Notes: generated by a model from the sequence alone, not told the origin. 7,189 nt of DNA from Campylobacterota bacterium (GCA_025997415.1 BNUO01000086.1:1-7189), one strand, 5' to 3'; shown: positions 1 to 6,557, numbered from the stretch's first letter. Translations and numbers: made by a program.

Positions 1-55
1 GAAGCCTCTTTACCTGTTCTCTTGATACGGTGTTGTCCTCTTTTGCACTGAACAT
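1..55 (-). CDS. Start of a leftward gene of unknown function (5' end only)
   Basis: An ATG on the minus strand (bases 55-53) opens a frame that stays open for 18 codons to the window edge and reads MFSAKEDNTVSREQVKRL. An AAAGGA Shine-Dalgarno sequence lies about 7 bases upstream of the ATG. The peptide is hydrophilic and charged, with no signal peptide. It is too short to assign to a family. The gene is divergent from the carbonic anhydrase gene, and the hairpin at 66-103 directly abuts its ribosome binding site. The call rests on the ribosome binding site, the start codon and the open frame only, so a chance open frame remains possible. Confidence 0.5.
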   Translation of the reverse strand, partial: MFSAKEDNTVSREQVKRL

Positions 56-65
56 TGTGGTTTCC

Positions 66-103
66 TTTCGATGACCCTTTTCTAGCGAAAAGTGTCATCG
101 AAA
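66..103. promoter_or_regulatory. Strong hairpin in the divergent intergenic region
   Basis: Bases 66-75 (TTTCGATGAC) and 94-103 (GTCATCGAAA) are perfect reverse complements. Inside them, 77-82 (CTTTTC) pairs with 87-92 (GAAAAG). The result is a 17-position stem with one C/T mismatch (76/93) and a 4-base loop (TAGC, 83-86). No T run follows it on either strand and no gene ends here, so it is unlikely to be a simple terminator. On the minus strand its last bases merge into the AAAGGA ribosome binding site of the leftward gene, so in that RNA it could affect translation. As DNA it could be an operator for either divergent gene. The structure is seen directly; its role is inferred. Confidence 0.6.
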
Positions 104-118
104 TGATTGGCAGGGACA

Positions 119-143
119 AGAATGACAAAGGGCGTGTCATTCT
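119..143. promoter_or_regulatory. Perfect 9-bp inverted repeat upstream of the carbonic anhydrase gene
   Basis: AGAATGACA (119-127) and TGTCATTCT (135-143) are exact reverse complements around a 7-base spacer. The half-site core ATGACA/TGTCAT recurs in the neighbouring hairpin (TGTCAT at 93-98, ATGACC at 71-76). The dyad ends 29 bases before the start codon at 173, with an AT-rich stretch (TATTAA, 149-154) just downstream that could be a -10 region. The position fits a repressor or activator site for the carbonic anhydrase promoter. No specific regulator is recognised. Confidence 0.5.
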
Positions 144-172
144 AAGCATATTAAACAAAAAGCGGGGTTGCT

Positions 173-811
173 ATGGATATTGATAAACTCATCAGTGGGT
201 TTGGAAGGTTCAAGAAGACGAAATTCAAAAAATACCAAAATAAGTTTTTGGATCTGGTTAAAAACGGGCAGCACCCGCGCGTACTATTTATAGCTTGCAG
301 CGATTCGAGGGTCAATCCGGCGTTGATTACCGATGCGCAGCCGGGGGAGCTGTTTATTATTAGAAATATCGGAAATATGATCCCACCATACGCGCCCGAT
401 AATGATTATCACGCCACCGCCGCAGGTATTGAATATGCCGTTTCTGTACTCGCCGTAAGCGATATTATTGTTTGCGGACACTCGCATTGCGGAGCGATCG
501 GCGGCGCATACAAAATACCCAAGAGTAAAAAGCTAATCCATGTCAAAAAATGGCTAGAACTTGCACAAGAGGCAAAAGATTTCGTAACTCTCAATTCACC
601 CGCCGAAATGGAGTTATCAAAACGGCTGGAACTGACCGAAAAGGTATCGGTACTATTTCAACTAAACCGCCTATTGACATACCCTGAAGTTAAGCGAAAA
701 GTTGCAAATGGAACGCTATTTTTGCGCGGCTGGTATTACAGGTTAGAAAGCGGCGAATTGGAGTATTACAACGACGAGAAAAAACAGTTTATGGCTATGC
801 AAGAGCCATAA
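173..811 (+). CDS. can: Beta-class carbonic anhydrase
   Basis: This zinc enzyme interconverts CO2 and bicarbonate in the cytoplasm, supplying bicarbonate for carboxylations and pH control. The family is clear from ACSDSRVNP (Cys42, Asp44, Arg46), PGELFIIRNIGN (57-68) and CGHSHCGA (101-108). Cys42, His103 and Cys106 are the expected zinc ligands, and Asp44-Arg46 is the conserved dyad. At 212 residues it has the usual bacterial beta-CA length, close to the Campylobacter and Helicobacter enzymes, and it has no signal peptide. The ATG is preceded by a poor GGGG ribosome binding site (164-167); no better start is visible. It is a lone rightward gene, divergent from the gene at 1-55 and convergent with the leftward operon. 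It holds only three GATC words, unlike the other genes here. The family call is firm; the gene symbol is generic. Confidence 0.95.
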   Translation: MDIDKLISGFGRFKKTKFKKYQNKFLDLVKNGQHPRVLFIACSDSRVNPALITDAQPGELFIIRNIGNMIPPYAPDNDYHATAAGIEYAVSVLAVSDIIVCGHSHCGAIGGAYKIPKSKKLIHVKKWLELAQEAKDFVTLNSPAEMELSKRLELTEKVSVLFQLNRLLTYPEVKRKVANGTLFLRGWYYRLESGELEYYNDEKKQFMAMQEP

Positions 812-828
812 GCGGATAGCAATAACAG

Positions 829-834
829 TATAAT
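829..834 (+). promoter_or_regulatory. Consensus -10 box (TATAAT) downstream of the carbonic anhydrase gene
   Basis: A perfect TATAAT followed by G lies 18 bases after the carbonic anhydrase stop codon, facing right. No TTGACA-like -35 lies 16-18 bases upstream, but sigma-70 promoters of Campylobacterota often lack one. It is flanked by GCGGA (812-816) and TCCGC (836-840), a 5-bp dyad. A transcript would start near 841 and carry the ribosome binding site and seven-codon frame that follow. Confidence 0.4.
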
Positions 835-861
835 GTCCGCATATCACAACAAGGAACTGAA

Positions 862-885
862 ATGGCGGACAAACAGACAATTTGA
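862..885 (+). other. Seven-codon open frame with good expression signals (gene remnant or leader)
   Basis: ATG at 862 is preceded by AAGGAA (851-856) with 5-base spacing and by a consensus -10 box at 829-834. The frame reads MADKQTI and stops at TGA (883-885), right against the stem-loop at 886-918. The peptide looks like the N-terminus of an ordinary cytoplasmic protein cut short. It may be a remnant of a gene lost when the leftward operon was joined here, a small leader frame in a short RNA of roughly 80 nt, or a coincidence. I cannot choose between these from the sequence alone. Confidence 0.3.
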
Positions 886-918
886 TCGCAAGCGAAGTTT
901 ATAGAAACTCGCTTGCGA
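886..918 (-). terminator. Stem-loop at the end of the leftward operon
   Basis: TCGCAAGCGAAGTTT (886-900) pairs with AAACTCGCTTGCGA (905-918) to give a 14-bp stem with one bulged base and the loop ATAG (901-904). The stop codon of the oxidoreductase gene (901-899 on the minus strand) sits at the loop, so the last codons form one arm. Its place between two convergent genes fits a bidirectional terminator. The T run is weak on both strands, so efficient intrinsic termination is not certain. Confidence 0.6.
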
Positions 919-1867
919 ATTGGTTAATCAAGTTCGGCTCTTTGGCAAGCGCTCTTGCCAAGCCAAAATACTCAATATCTGTGTGATTTAATATCTCTGT
1001 CATCTCGTTAAAATCATTATTTCCACCCGTTAAAATCACAGCGGTTTTGTTGCAAGCGGCGATCGCTTCCGCCTCTTTTGTAAAGTATGCGCCGCTTTGT
1101 TTGATATGCCACCACGAACCGCTGATCTCTATGGCGTTTATGCCGCCTTTTGTCAGCTCGTCGCAGAGATATAACACATCGTCAAATTTCACACCGTTTT
1201 CTATGCCGTCGATCGCATTGATCTTGATCCAAACTTGAAAATCTTTGCCAACTTTTTCACGAACTCTTTTGTAAGTTTCAATCGCCATTCTCGCGCGATT
1301 TTCGGTCGATCCGCCGTATATATCTTGGCGGCGATTATAGTGCGGCGTCATAAATTGACTAAGCAAAAATCCGTGCGCGGCGTGAATCTCTACACCGTCA
1401 TATCCCGCATTTTTTGCGCGTAATGCTGCGGCGGCAAAGTTTGCTTGTACTCGATCGATTTCATCAATATTCATCGCTTTTGGCATCACTTGGTTATTCA
1501 AGTTTTCAACCGCGCTTGGAGCAAGCGGCGCTACACCGTTTGTATCGCCCATAATGTACGATCCGACATAGACAATTTGCAAAATAATCTTTGCGCCGAA
1601 ACTATGCGTTAGATCGACTAACTTTTTGTGATCGTCAAAAAAAGAGTCGTTATAAAATGCCATCATAGGATACAGCTTTTCCGTATCATCAACCAGCGTA
1701 AAACCTGTGATAATCGTCCCTACTCCGCCTTTTGCCAACTTTTCAAACTGCTCAAATAGACGACTTTTGATCTCGTGGTTTGGCATATTTTCATGAATTG
1801 CCGCACGGATAAAACGGTTTTTTAAGTTTAGCGATCCAAGCAGCGTTTGATCAAATAAGCTCTTCAT
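899..1867 (-). CDS. NADH:flavin oxidoreductase, Old Yellow Enzyme family
   Basis: A single-domain FMN-dependent TIM-barrel enzyme; family members use NAD(P)H to reduce activated C=C bonds in enones or related substrates. Numbered from the ATG at 1867 (322 residues), the signature GVEIHAAHGFLLSQF runs from about residue 158, with substrate-binding His162 and His165. It is followed by a YGGSTENRARM block and, near the C-terminus, ILTGG and FGLARAL, the FMN phosphate-binding part. There is no C-terminal Fe-S/NAD domain, so this is the short type rather than a 2,4-dienoyl-CoA reductase. Position 167 is Phe where classical members have the proton-donating Tyr. A TTG at 1873 would add two residues, but the TTAGG ribosome binding site, which overlaps the mrp stop codon, is correctly spaced only for the ATG. 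It is the last gene of the operon. The substrate is unknown. Confidence 0.9.
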   Translation of the reverse strand: MKSLFDQTLLGSLNLKNRFIRAAIHENMPNHEIKSRLFEQFEKLAKGGVGTIITGFTLVDDTEKLYPMMAFYNDSFFDDHKKLVDLTHSFGAKIILQIVYVGSYIMGDTNGVAPLAPSAVENLNNQVMPKAMNIDEIDRVQANFAAAALRAKNAGYDGVEIHAAHGFLLSQFMTPHYNRRQDIYGGSTENRARMAIETYKRVREKVGKDFQVWIKINAIDGIENGVKFDDVLYLCDELTKGGINAIEISGSWWHIKQSGAYFTKEAEAIAACNKTAVILTGGNNDFNEMTEILNHTDIEYFGLARALAKEPNLINQFASEFL

Positions 1868-1874
1868 TATCAAC

Positions 1875-2945
1875 CTAACTGATCACAGGTTGAATGGCGC
1901 TATTGTCTGCATTGCCGTTTTGCAAAAAGTTCCATAAGCGATCGGCGGCTTGAAGATAGCGTTTTGCTGTCTCTTTGCTCGGCTCTTTTATCACAATCGG
2001 AGCGCCAACATCACCTCCCTCTCTAATCGCAGGTTCGATCGGAATTTCTGCGAGAATTGACGCATTAAACTCACTCGCGATCGTTGCACAACCGCCTTTA
2101 CCAAAAATGTCGTACTCTTTATCGCAACAAGGGCAGATAAAACCGCTCATATTCTCGATAATTCCTGCGATCGGAATGTGCATTTTTACAAACATATCCA
2201 GTCCGCGCCGCGCGTCATCTAATGCAACCGTTTGCGGTGTGCTAACCACAATTCCTGCGCTAACTGGCACAGATTGAGCGAGGCTTAATTGCGCGTCTCC
2301 CGTGCCAGGGGGCATATCCAAAAAGAGTACATCAAGATCGCCCCACGAAATATCACTAAAAAACTGCTCAATCGTCTTGATAATCATCGGTCCGCGCCAG
2401 ATTAGCGCCTGCGCAGGCTCTAAAATCATACCCATACTCATTACCTTAACGCCGTACCGTTCGGGCGGCAACACCTTCTCGGCGTTCGCTTTGAGCTTTT
2501 CGTTTTCCAGCCCCATCATTCGCGGCACATTCGGACCGTAAATATCGGCGTCTAAAATGCCCACTTTTTTGCCCTGCATTGCGGTTGCGATCGCCAGATT
2601 GACCGTCGTTGTACTTTTGCCAACGCCGCCTTTGCCGGAGCTGACCATCACGAAGTTTTTGATGTTTGGCGCTAGGTTTTTACCGCGAGAGCTGCTCTGT
2701 TTAGGCGCGGCGGGCTGCACGATTTTAAGCGCAACATTTTTGTGCCCCACCGCCGCAAATGCCGCCGCAATGTCAGAACGCAGTTTATTTGCAACCTCCA
2801 AAGCCGAAGCGGTAATCTCAAGATCGATCGCGATCTGATCGCCTTTGATCTGTACGCTTCGCACAAATCCAAAACTCACGATATCCTTGTCAAAACCCGG
2901 ATATTTTACGCCGCTTAAAACGGCTTTTACTTCATTTTCGTTCAT
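1875..2945 (-). CDS. mrp: Mrp/ApbC (NBP35-type) Fe-S cluster carrier ATPase
   Basis: A cytoplasmic P-loop ATPase of the ApbC/Mrp family, which binds a labile [4Fe-4S] cluster and delivers it to apoproteins. An N-terminal MIP18-like (DUF59) domain covers about residues 1-76, followed by a Ser/Lys-rich linker. The deviant Walker A motif GKGGVGKS is at 104-111, DADIYGPN at 132-139 and [14 protein letters not shown] at 204-217. The cluster-binding pair Cys271 and Cys274 lies in a CPCC motif, so an extra Cys273 sits between them. At 356 residues it is full length. The ATG has an AAGGA ribosome binding site 8 bases upstream and starts 15 bases after the carboxypeptidase stop codon; the oxidoreductase gene follows at once. 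It is unrelated to the multi-subunit Mrp antiporter despite the name. The family is certain; the client proteins are unknown. Confidence 0.95.
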   Translation of the reverse strand: MNENEVKAVLSGVKYPGFDKDIVSFGFVRSVQIKGDQIAIDLEITASALEVANKLRSDIAAAFAAVGHKNVALKIVQPAAPKQSSSRGKNLAPNIKNFVMVSSGKGGVGKSTTTVNLAIATAMQGKKVGILDADIYGPNVPRMMGLENEKLKANAEKVLPPERYGVKVMSMGMILEPAQALIWRGPMIIKTIEQFFSDISWGDLDVLFLDMPPGTGDAQLSLAQSVPVSAGIVVSTPQTVALDDARRGLDMFVKMHIPIAGIIENMSGFICPCCDKEYDIFGKGGCATIASEFNASILAEIPIEPAIREGGDVGAPIVIKEPSKETAKRYLQAADRLWNFLQNGNADNSAIQPVIS

Positions 2946-2960
2946 GTTTGTTTCCTTGAT

Positions 2961-4322
2961 TTATTTAGTAAAACTTGCGTTGATCATACCGCAAAAACTA
3001 TTGTCTTTGTAGAACTCAACACGGTAGATAGAACCGCGTACATTTTCGGAAAAACGCGGAATTAATCTACTTTTGGCGATCGCCATTCCTGTCTCATTTT
3101 CTACGCCATCTACTGAAAATCCGATCACATTTGCACGAATGCCGTCGATCGGTTCAATGACAAAATGTTTCTTGACATTAAATGTCTCTCCCATCGAAAA
3201 TAAACTTCCGTTTTGATCGTCAATCGACACACTTACCTGCGGTAGCGTGCAATCGCCATCAAACGCTTGTGGATAGAGTGCGCTGATTCGTTTATTGCCG
3301 ATAAACACATCGTAACGATCGCCGATTTTCTTGACAGCCCCAAGCGGATGATCGAAGATAAAACGATCGCTTCCGTCGGCATGAAGCGGCACAAACCTAA
3401 GTATGCTTCTGAGATCAAGCAGGCTGAAATTGATACGATCGTTGATCTTTAGTGTTCCGTAATCGTTGAGTACCTGTTGCACCCCCTCGTAGGAGAGTTC
3501 AAAATCGCGTTCAAACTCAATTCCCATAATGTGCATAAACTCCTCGATCGAACGAAGATGATACTCAACTTTGATCGCTAATGCGTCGATGTTTTTGCTA
3601 GTCTCCTGTCCAAATGCGGGCTTGAGGTTGGTAATGGCAAAATATGTTAAAGAGCGTTGCATCTCTTCATCTTTATATCGTGTTTCTGTATTTTTCACGC
3701 GAAAATAGTGGTGATCACTCGCCATATGTACGCTTAATTTATCGACAACTCTTTTGGCGATCTCGTCCATATTTCCAAACTTCACATCGCTTAGTTTTTT
3801 CTGATCGATAACTAGAGTCTGCCCCCACGCTTTTGGGTTAAAGATCGTATTCTCCCAACGCTCGCGGTAAAAGCCGTGTCCATCGTGCAGATTCATCACC
3901 AGATCAACTTCGGGATCAAGCGCGATCTCTTTAACGGTATTGACCGATAAATAGTCCGGATCATCTGCGCGAACAGAGGCAAATTTGCGGTTCATATCAC
4001 CGTACAGTCCGCGCCGCGTCAAGACGATACTCTCAAAGTTCAGGTTAGGAACAACCCAGAGAGCGCCTTTTGTAATCTTGTAGTGCGTGGCAAGCAGCGC
4101 GGGAGCAAAATAGCCGCCCGGTTCATCGCCATGCACACCGCCGATAACCAGCAGCGTACTTGTTTTTTCCGCACCGTTTAGCTTGTAAAGATTAAAGCGC
4201 AGAAACTCACCTGTCTCATGTTTGTCAATCTCTTGACCCTGCCAAACTTGAACAGTGTTATCTGCACCACAAGCCGCACATGCAACTACACATATGCACA
4301 ACGCCAGACGCGCTATACCCAT
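2961..4322 (-). CDS. pgp1: Peptidoglycan DL-carboxypeptidase, Pgp1/Csd4-type (M14 metallopeptidase)
   Basis: In Campylobacter jejuni (Pgp1) and Helicobacter pylori (Csd4) this zinc enzyme trims peptidoglycan tripeptides to dipeptides in the periplasm and is needed for helical cell shape. The 453 residues show GGVHGDEPGG (61-70) with zinc ligands His64 and Glu67, NLHDGHG with the third ligand His146, RGLYGDMNRKF (104-114) for substrate binding, and FGQETSK with likely catalytic Glu240. The long C-terminal half (about 260-453) matches the extra domains of Csd4/Pgp1 in size. The N-terminus is a short signal sequence (MGIAR, then a hydrophobic, Cys-rich run). VVAC at 12-15 fits a lipobox, so the protein may be a lipoprotein; cleavage by signal peptidase I after Ala20 is the alternative. 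The start lies 2 bases after the CBS gene stop, with only a weak GAAGAG as ribosome binding site. The helical-shape role here is inferred from homologues. Confidence 0.87.
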   Translation of the reverse strand: MGIARLALCICVVACAACGADNTVQVWQGQEIDKHETGEFLRFNLYKLNGAEKTSTLLVIGGVHGDEPGGYFAPALLATHYKITKGALWVVPNLNFESIVLTRRGLYGDMNRKFASVRADDPDYLSVNTVKEIALDPEVDLVMNLHDGHGFYRERWENTIFNPKAWGQTLVIDQKKLSDVKFGNMDEIAKRVVDKLSVHMASDHHYFRVKNTETRYKDEEMQRSLTYFAITNLKPAFGQETSKNIDALAIKVEYHLRSIEEFMHIMGIEFERDFELSYEGVQQVLNDYGTLKINDRINFSLLDLRSILRFVPLHADGSDRFIFDHPLGAVKKIGDRYDVFIGNKRISALYPQAFDGDCTLPQVSVSIDDQNGSLFSMGETFNVKKHFVIEPIDGIRANVIGFSVDGVENETGMAIAKSRLIPRFSENVRGSIYRVEFYKDNSFCGMINASFTK

Positions 4323-4324
4323 TT

Positions 4325-4729
4325 TTACTCTTCAACCGATTTGAGGATCGTACCCACAATGTCGTCCATTGTGATCAGCCCTTCTAGTTTGTTGTTTAGC
4401 GTAACAACCATTCGGCGAATGCCTTGATTTACCATCATTCGCGCCACATGTTTGATCTCTAATTCGCGGCTAACGGTTAGCACGGGTTTAGCGGCAACAT
4501 CATAGACATTGATCAGGTCAATATCTCCATCTTCGGCAACGATAAATCGCAGCAGTGTTGTGTATGTTAAAATGCCAAACGCATCGTGTTCGTGTCGCTT
4601 GTCCATCACCAGCGCTTTGACTTTGTTCTTGTTCAGACTCGCGATCGCTTCGCGCAAAGTTGCAAATGGTGAAACCATCACCACATCACGAACCATAATG
4701 TCCTTGACTAACAGACTAGTCTCTTTCAT
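4325..4729 (-). CDS. Two-CBS-domain protein
   Basis: A 134-residue soluble protein made of a tandem CBS pair (Bateman module), about residues 10-64 and 76-131. Each repeat ends in the typical pattern: GILTYTTLL (52-60) and GLITMDDIV (117-125). Such modules usually bind adenine nucleotides (AMP, ATP, SAM or cyclic di-AMP) and change the activity of a partner. There is no attached catalytic domain, so the partner must be a separate protein. The start overlaps the P-II-like gene by 4 bases (ATGA), with AAGGA 6 bases upstream, so the two are probably translationally coupled. The context points to the DUF1538 membrane protein as partner, but that is inference. The ligand cannot be read from the sequence. 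Confidence 0.9.
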   Translation of the reverse strand: MKETSLLVKDIMVRDVVMVSPFATLREAIASLNKNKVKALVMDKRHEHDAFGILTYTTLLRFIVAEDGDIDLINVYDVAAKPVLTVSRELEIKHVARMMVNQGIRRMVVTLNNKLEGLITMDDIVGTILKSVEE

Positions 4730-5073
4730 ATCTCATCCTTTATCCGTTGTTCAAATCGCTGAATCTGTGTGAGATCGACCCCTGCGATATGCTCTAATGG
4801 CAATGTAAAAACTACACCTTTTGTGTTATTGCCAAGCTCCAACTCTTTGGACATTGATTTAAGCACCGTAACGGAAAGTTTGCGCTCCATTACAAAAACC
4901 AAAACCGATTGGCTTCCCTCGTGCGTCAAACCAAAAAATATCTTTTTCTCGATCGCCCCAATGCCGCGTGCAGAAATGATCGTAACGCCTTCTGCGCCCG
5001 CATCTTTAGCAACCTTGATCGCCTTTTCTTCTAAATCGTTTGCTAAAATAGCAACCAAAACTGAAAACTTCAT
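4726..5073 (-). CDS. P-II-like signalling protein
   Basis: A 115-residue protein with the P-II fold pattern: an N-terminal strand and helix (MKFSVLVAIL, then a charged helix), GAEGVTIISARG (26-37), a strand at about 55-63, and NNTKGVVFTLPLEHIAG (82-98), which resembles the nucleotide-binding C-terminal strand of P-II proteins. The segment corresponding to the T-loop (about 38-54) is shorter than in GlnB and lacks the uridylylated Tyr and the YRG motif, so this is a P-II-like relative rather than a canonical nitrogen regulator. P-II proteins are trimers that sense ATP/ADP and often bind membrane transporters. The start overlaps the DUF1538 stop codon (ATGA) and has a strong GGAGGG ribosome binding site, the best in the operon, which suggests high expression relative to its neighbours. 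I infer that it controls the DUF1538 protein. Confidence 0.82.
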   Translation of the reverse strand: MKFSVLVAILANDLEEKAIKVAKDAGAEGVTIISARGIGAIEKKIFFGLTHEGSQSVLVFVMERKLSVTVLKSMSKELELGNNTKGVVFTLPLEHIAGVDLTQIQRFEQRIKDEI

Positions 5074-6557
5074 TTACCCTCCTTTGCAAAATGTGCGCTT
5101 ATTTCAGCGATGATCGCATAGATCATCACCGTGATCGCCGGCATAAATGCGGCAAAGATCAACATACCAAAACCGTCAATGAGCATACTCCGACCCTCGA
5201 TCTGACTGGCAAGCCCAATCCCCAGCGCCGTGATGAGCGGTACGCTGATGACAGACGATGCCACGCCGCCCAAGTCGCACGCCAGCGCAACGATATAGCG
5301 CGGCGCCACAAACGAAACCGCAACCGTCGCGGCAAAACCGATCGCGGCGTAGAGCACGATCGAATCGCCCGTCAAAATCCTATGCGCACCGATCGTAATG
5401 CCAAACGCCACGCCGAGTGCGACCATTATACGGATCACACCCGCCGTGAGCTTGCCCTGCGCCGCCTCCACCGCCGGCTTGCCGACCACCATCAGCGCAG
5501 GCTCCGCCATCGTAACGGCAAAGCCGAGCGCGAAGGCAAAGAGGTAGATGTAAAAGCTATTGTCCTTGTCGACAAGCTGCTCCGCCATCGAAGTACCGAT
5601 CGGGAACAGCCCAAGTTTCAAGCCGACCACAAAGGCGTATAGCCCCACGATCACCAGCACAAAACCCAACGCGACATGGTGCGCCCTAGCAAGCCTTCGG
5701 CGCAAAATCACAAACTGGAAAAATAGCACAACGGCGATAATCGGCAGTACATCGCGGAACATTCCGAGCAGTTCAAACAGCGCATGCTTGAGCGGCGATT
5801 CCACGATCATCTCCGCCGTAACCGTCTCGACAATCTCTGTCGATTCAAGTACATCAACGCCGCCGCTATAGACGACGATGCCGTAGAGGAGAACGCCGAC
5901 AATCGGGGCGAGCAGCGCCATAGAGACCAGTCCGAAACCATCGGTGATCATACTTCGCCCGCGAATTGAGCCTGCAAGCCCCACGCCGAATGCCGTGATC
6001 AGAGGAACGGTAACGACATTGGTCGTAACCGCGCCGCTGTCGTAGGCAAGCGAAATCACCTCGTCAGGCGCAAAGAGCGAAATCAGCACGATCATTGCGT
6101 AGCCCGCGATCACATACCACATTATGAAGTGTCCGAGCACCGTTCGCAGCACGCCAAATGCGATCACGAGTCCAACCGCGAGCGAAATCACGATCCGCAG
6201 CATAAAACTGTTGATCTGCCCGTTGCTGATCGTCTCGGCTTGATCGGCAACGGCGATGAGCGCTGGTTCGGCGATCACAGCGGAAAAGCCGAGACAAAAT
6301 CCAAACAAAAGTAGCAAAAACAGGCTGCCGCGCCCTGCGAGTTCGTTTGATAGGCTCTCGCCGATCGGGAAAACCCCCAGCTCCAGCCCTTGCAACAAAA
6401 GTGCGATACCAAAAACGACGATCAGCATACCAACGGCGATCGAAGCTAGATTATCGGGTACGCCTCCAAAGATCGCCAACTGAAAAAAGGCGATCACCGC
6501 CACGATCGGCAGCAGGTTTTTGAAGGCGTCAAAAAACATTCCAAAAAATGTACGCAT
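5070..6557 (-). CDS. DUF1538 membrane protein with internal duplication (putative cation/proton antiporter)
   Basis: A very hydrophobic 495-residue inner-membrane protein with roughly 12 or more membrane segments. It is an internal duplication, about residues 8-230 and 261-485. Matching pairs are VFPIG (62-66) with LFPIG (317-321), AEPAL (96-100) with AEPAL (351-355), VPLITAFGVGLA (184-195) with VPLITALGIGLA (439-450), and GRSMITDGFG (200-209) with GRSMLIDGFG (455-464). These conserved acidic and Gly/Pro motifs are probably the transport core. From memory, a separately encoded DUF1538 pair, UmpAB of Halomonas zhaodongensis, was described as a Na+(Li+,K+)/H+ antiporter; here both halves are one chain. 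The linker (231-258) is acidic. The first ATG at 6557 has no visible Shine-Dalgarno sequence. It heads an operon with P-II-like and CBS genes. The family is sure; the transported ion is inferred. Confidence 0.88.
   Translation of the reverse strand: MRTFFGMFFDAFKNLLPIVAVIAFFQLAIFGGVPDNLASIAVGMLIVVFGIALLLQGLELGVFPIGESLSNELAGRGSLFLLLLFGFCLGFSAVIAEPALIAVADQAETISNGQINSFMLRIVISLAVGLVIAFGVLRTVLGHFIMWYVIAGYAMIVLISLFAPDEVISLAYDSGAVTTNVVTVPLITAFGVGLAGSIRGRSMITDGFGLVSMALLAPIVGVLLYGIVVYSGGVDVLESTEIVETVTAEMIVESPLKHALFELLGMFRDVLPIIAVVLFFQFVILRRRLARAHHVALGFVLVIVGLYAFVVGLKLGLFPIGTSMAEQLVDKDNSFYIYLFAFALGFAVTMAEPALMVVGKPAVEAAQGKLTAGVIRIMVALGVAFGITIGAHRILTGDSIVLYAAIGFAATVAVSFVAPRYIVALACDLGGVASSVISVPLITALGIGLASQIEGRSMLIDGFGMLIFAAFMPAITVMIYAIIAEISAHFAKEGK

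Noticed and set aside
66..103. Intrinsic terminator
   Set aside because: No T run follows on either strand and no gene ends here; the genes on both sides diverge from this region.
899..1873. TTG at 1873 as the start of the oxidoreductase gene
   Set aside because: The TTAGG ribosome binding site directly abuts the TTG but stands 6 bases from the ATG at 1867, which fits far better.
1875..2945. MinD/ParA cell-division or partition ATPase
   Set aside because: The N-terminal MIP18-like domain, the CPCC pair and the DADIYGPN motif are specific to the Mrp/ApbC Fe-S carrier group.
5091..5642. A 183-codon plus-strand open frame opposite the DUF1538 gene
   Set aside because: Its product is very rich in Arg, His and Asp with no domain pattern. 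It is the antisense shadow of a gene with a clear membrane-protein pattern and an internal repeat.
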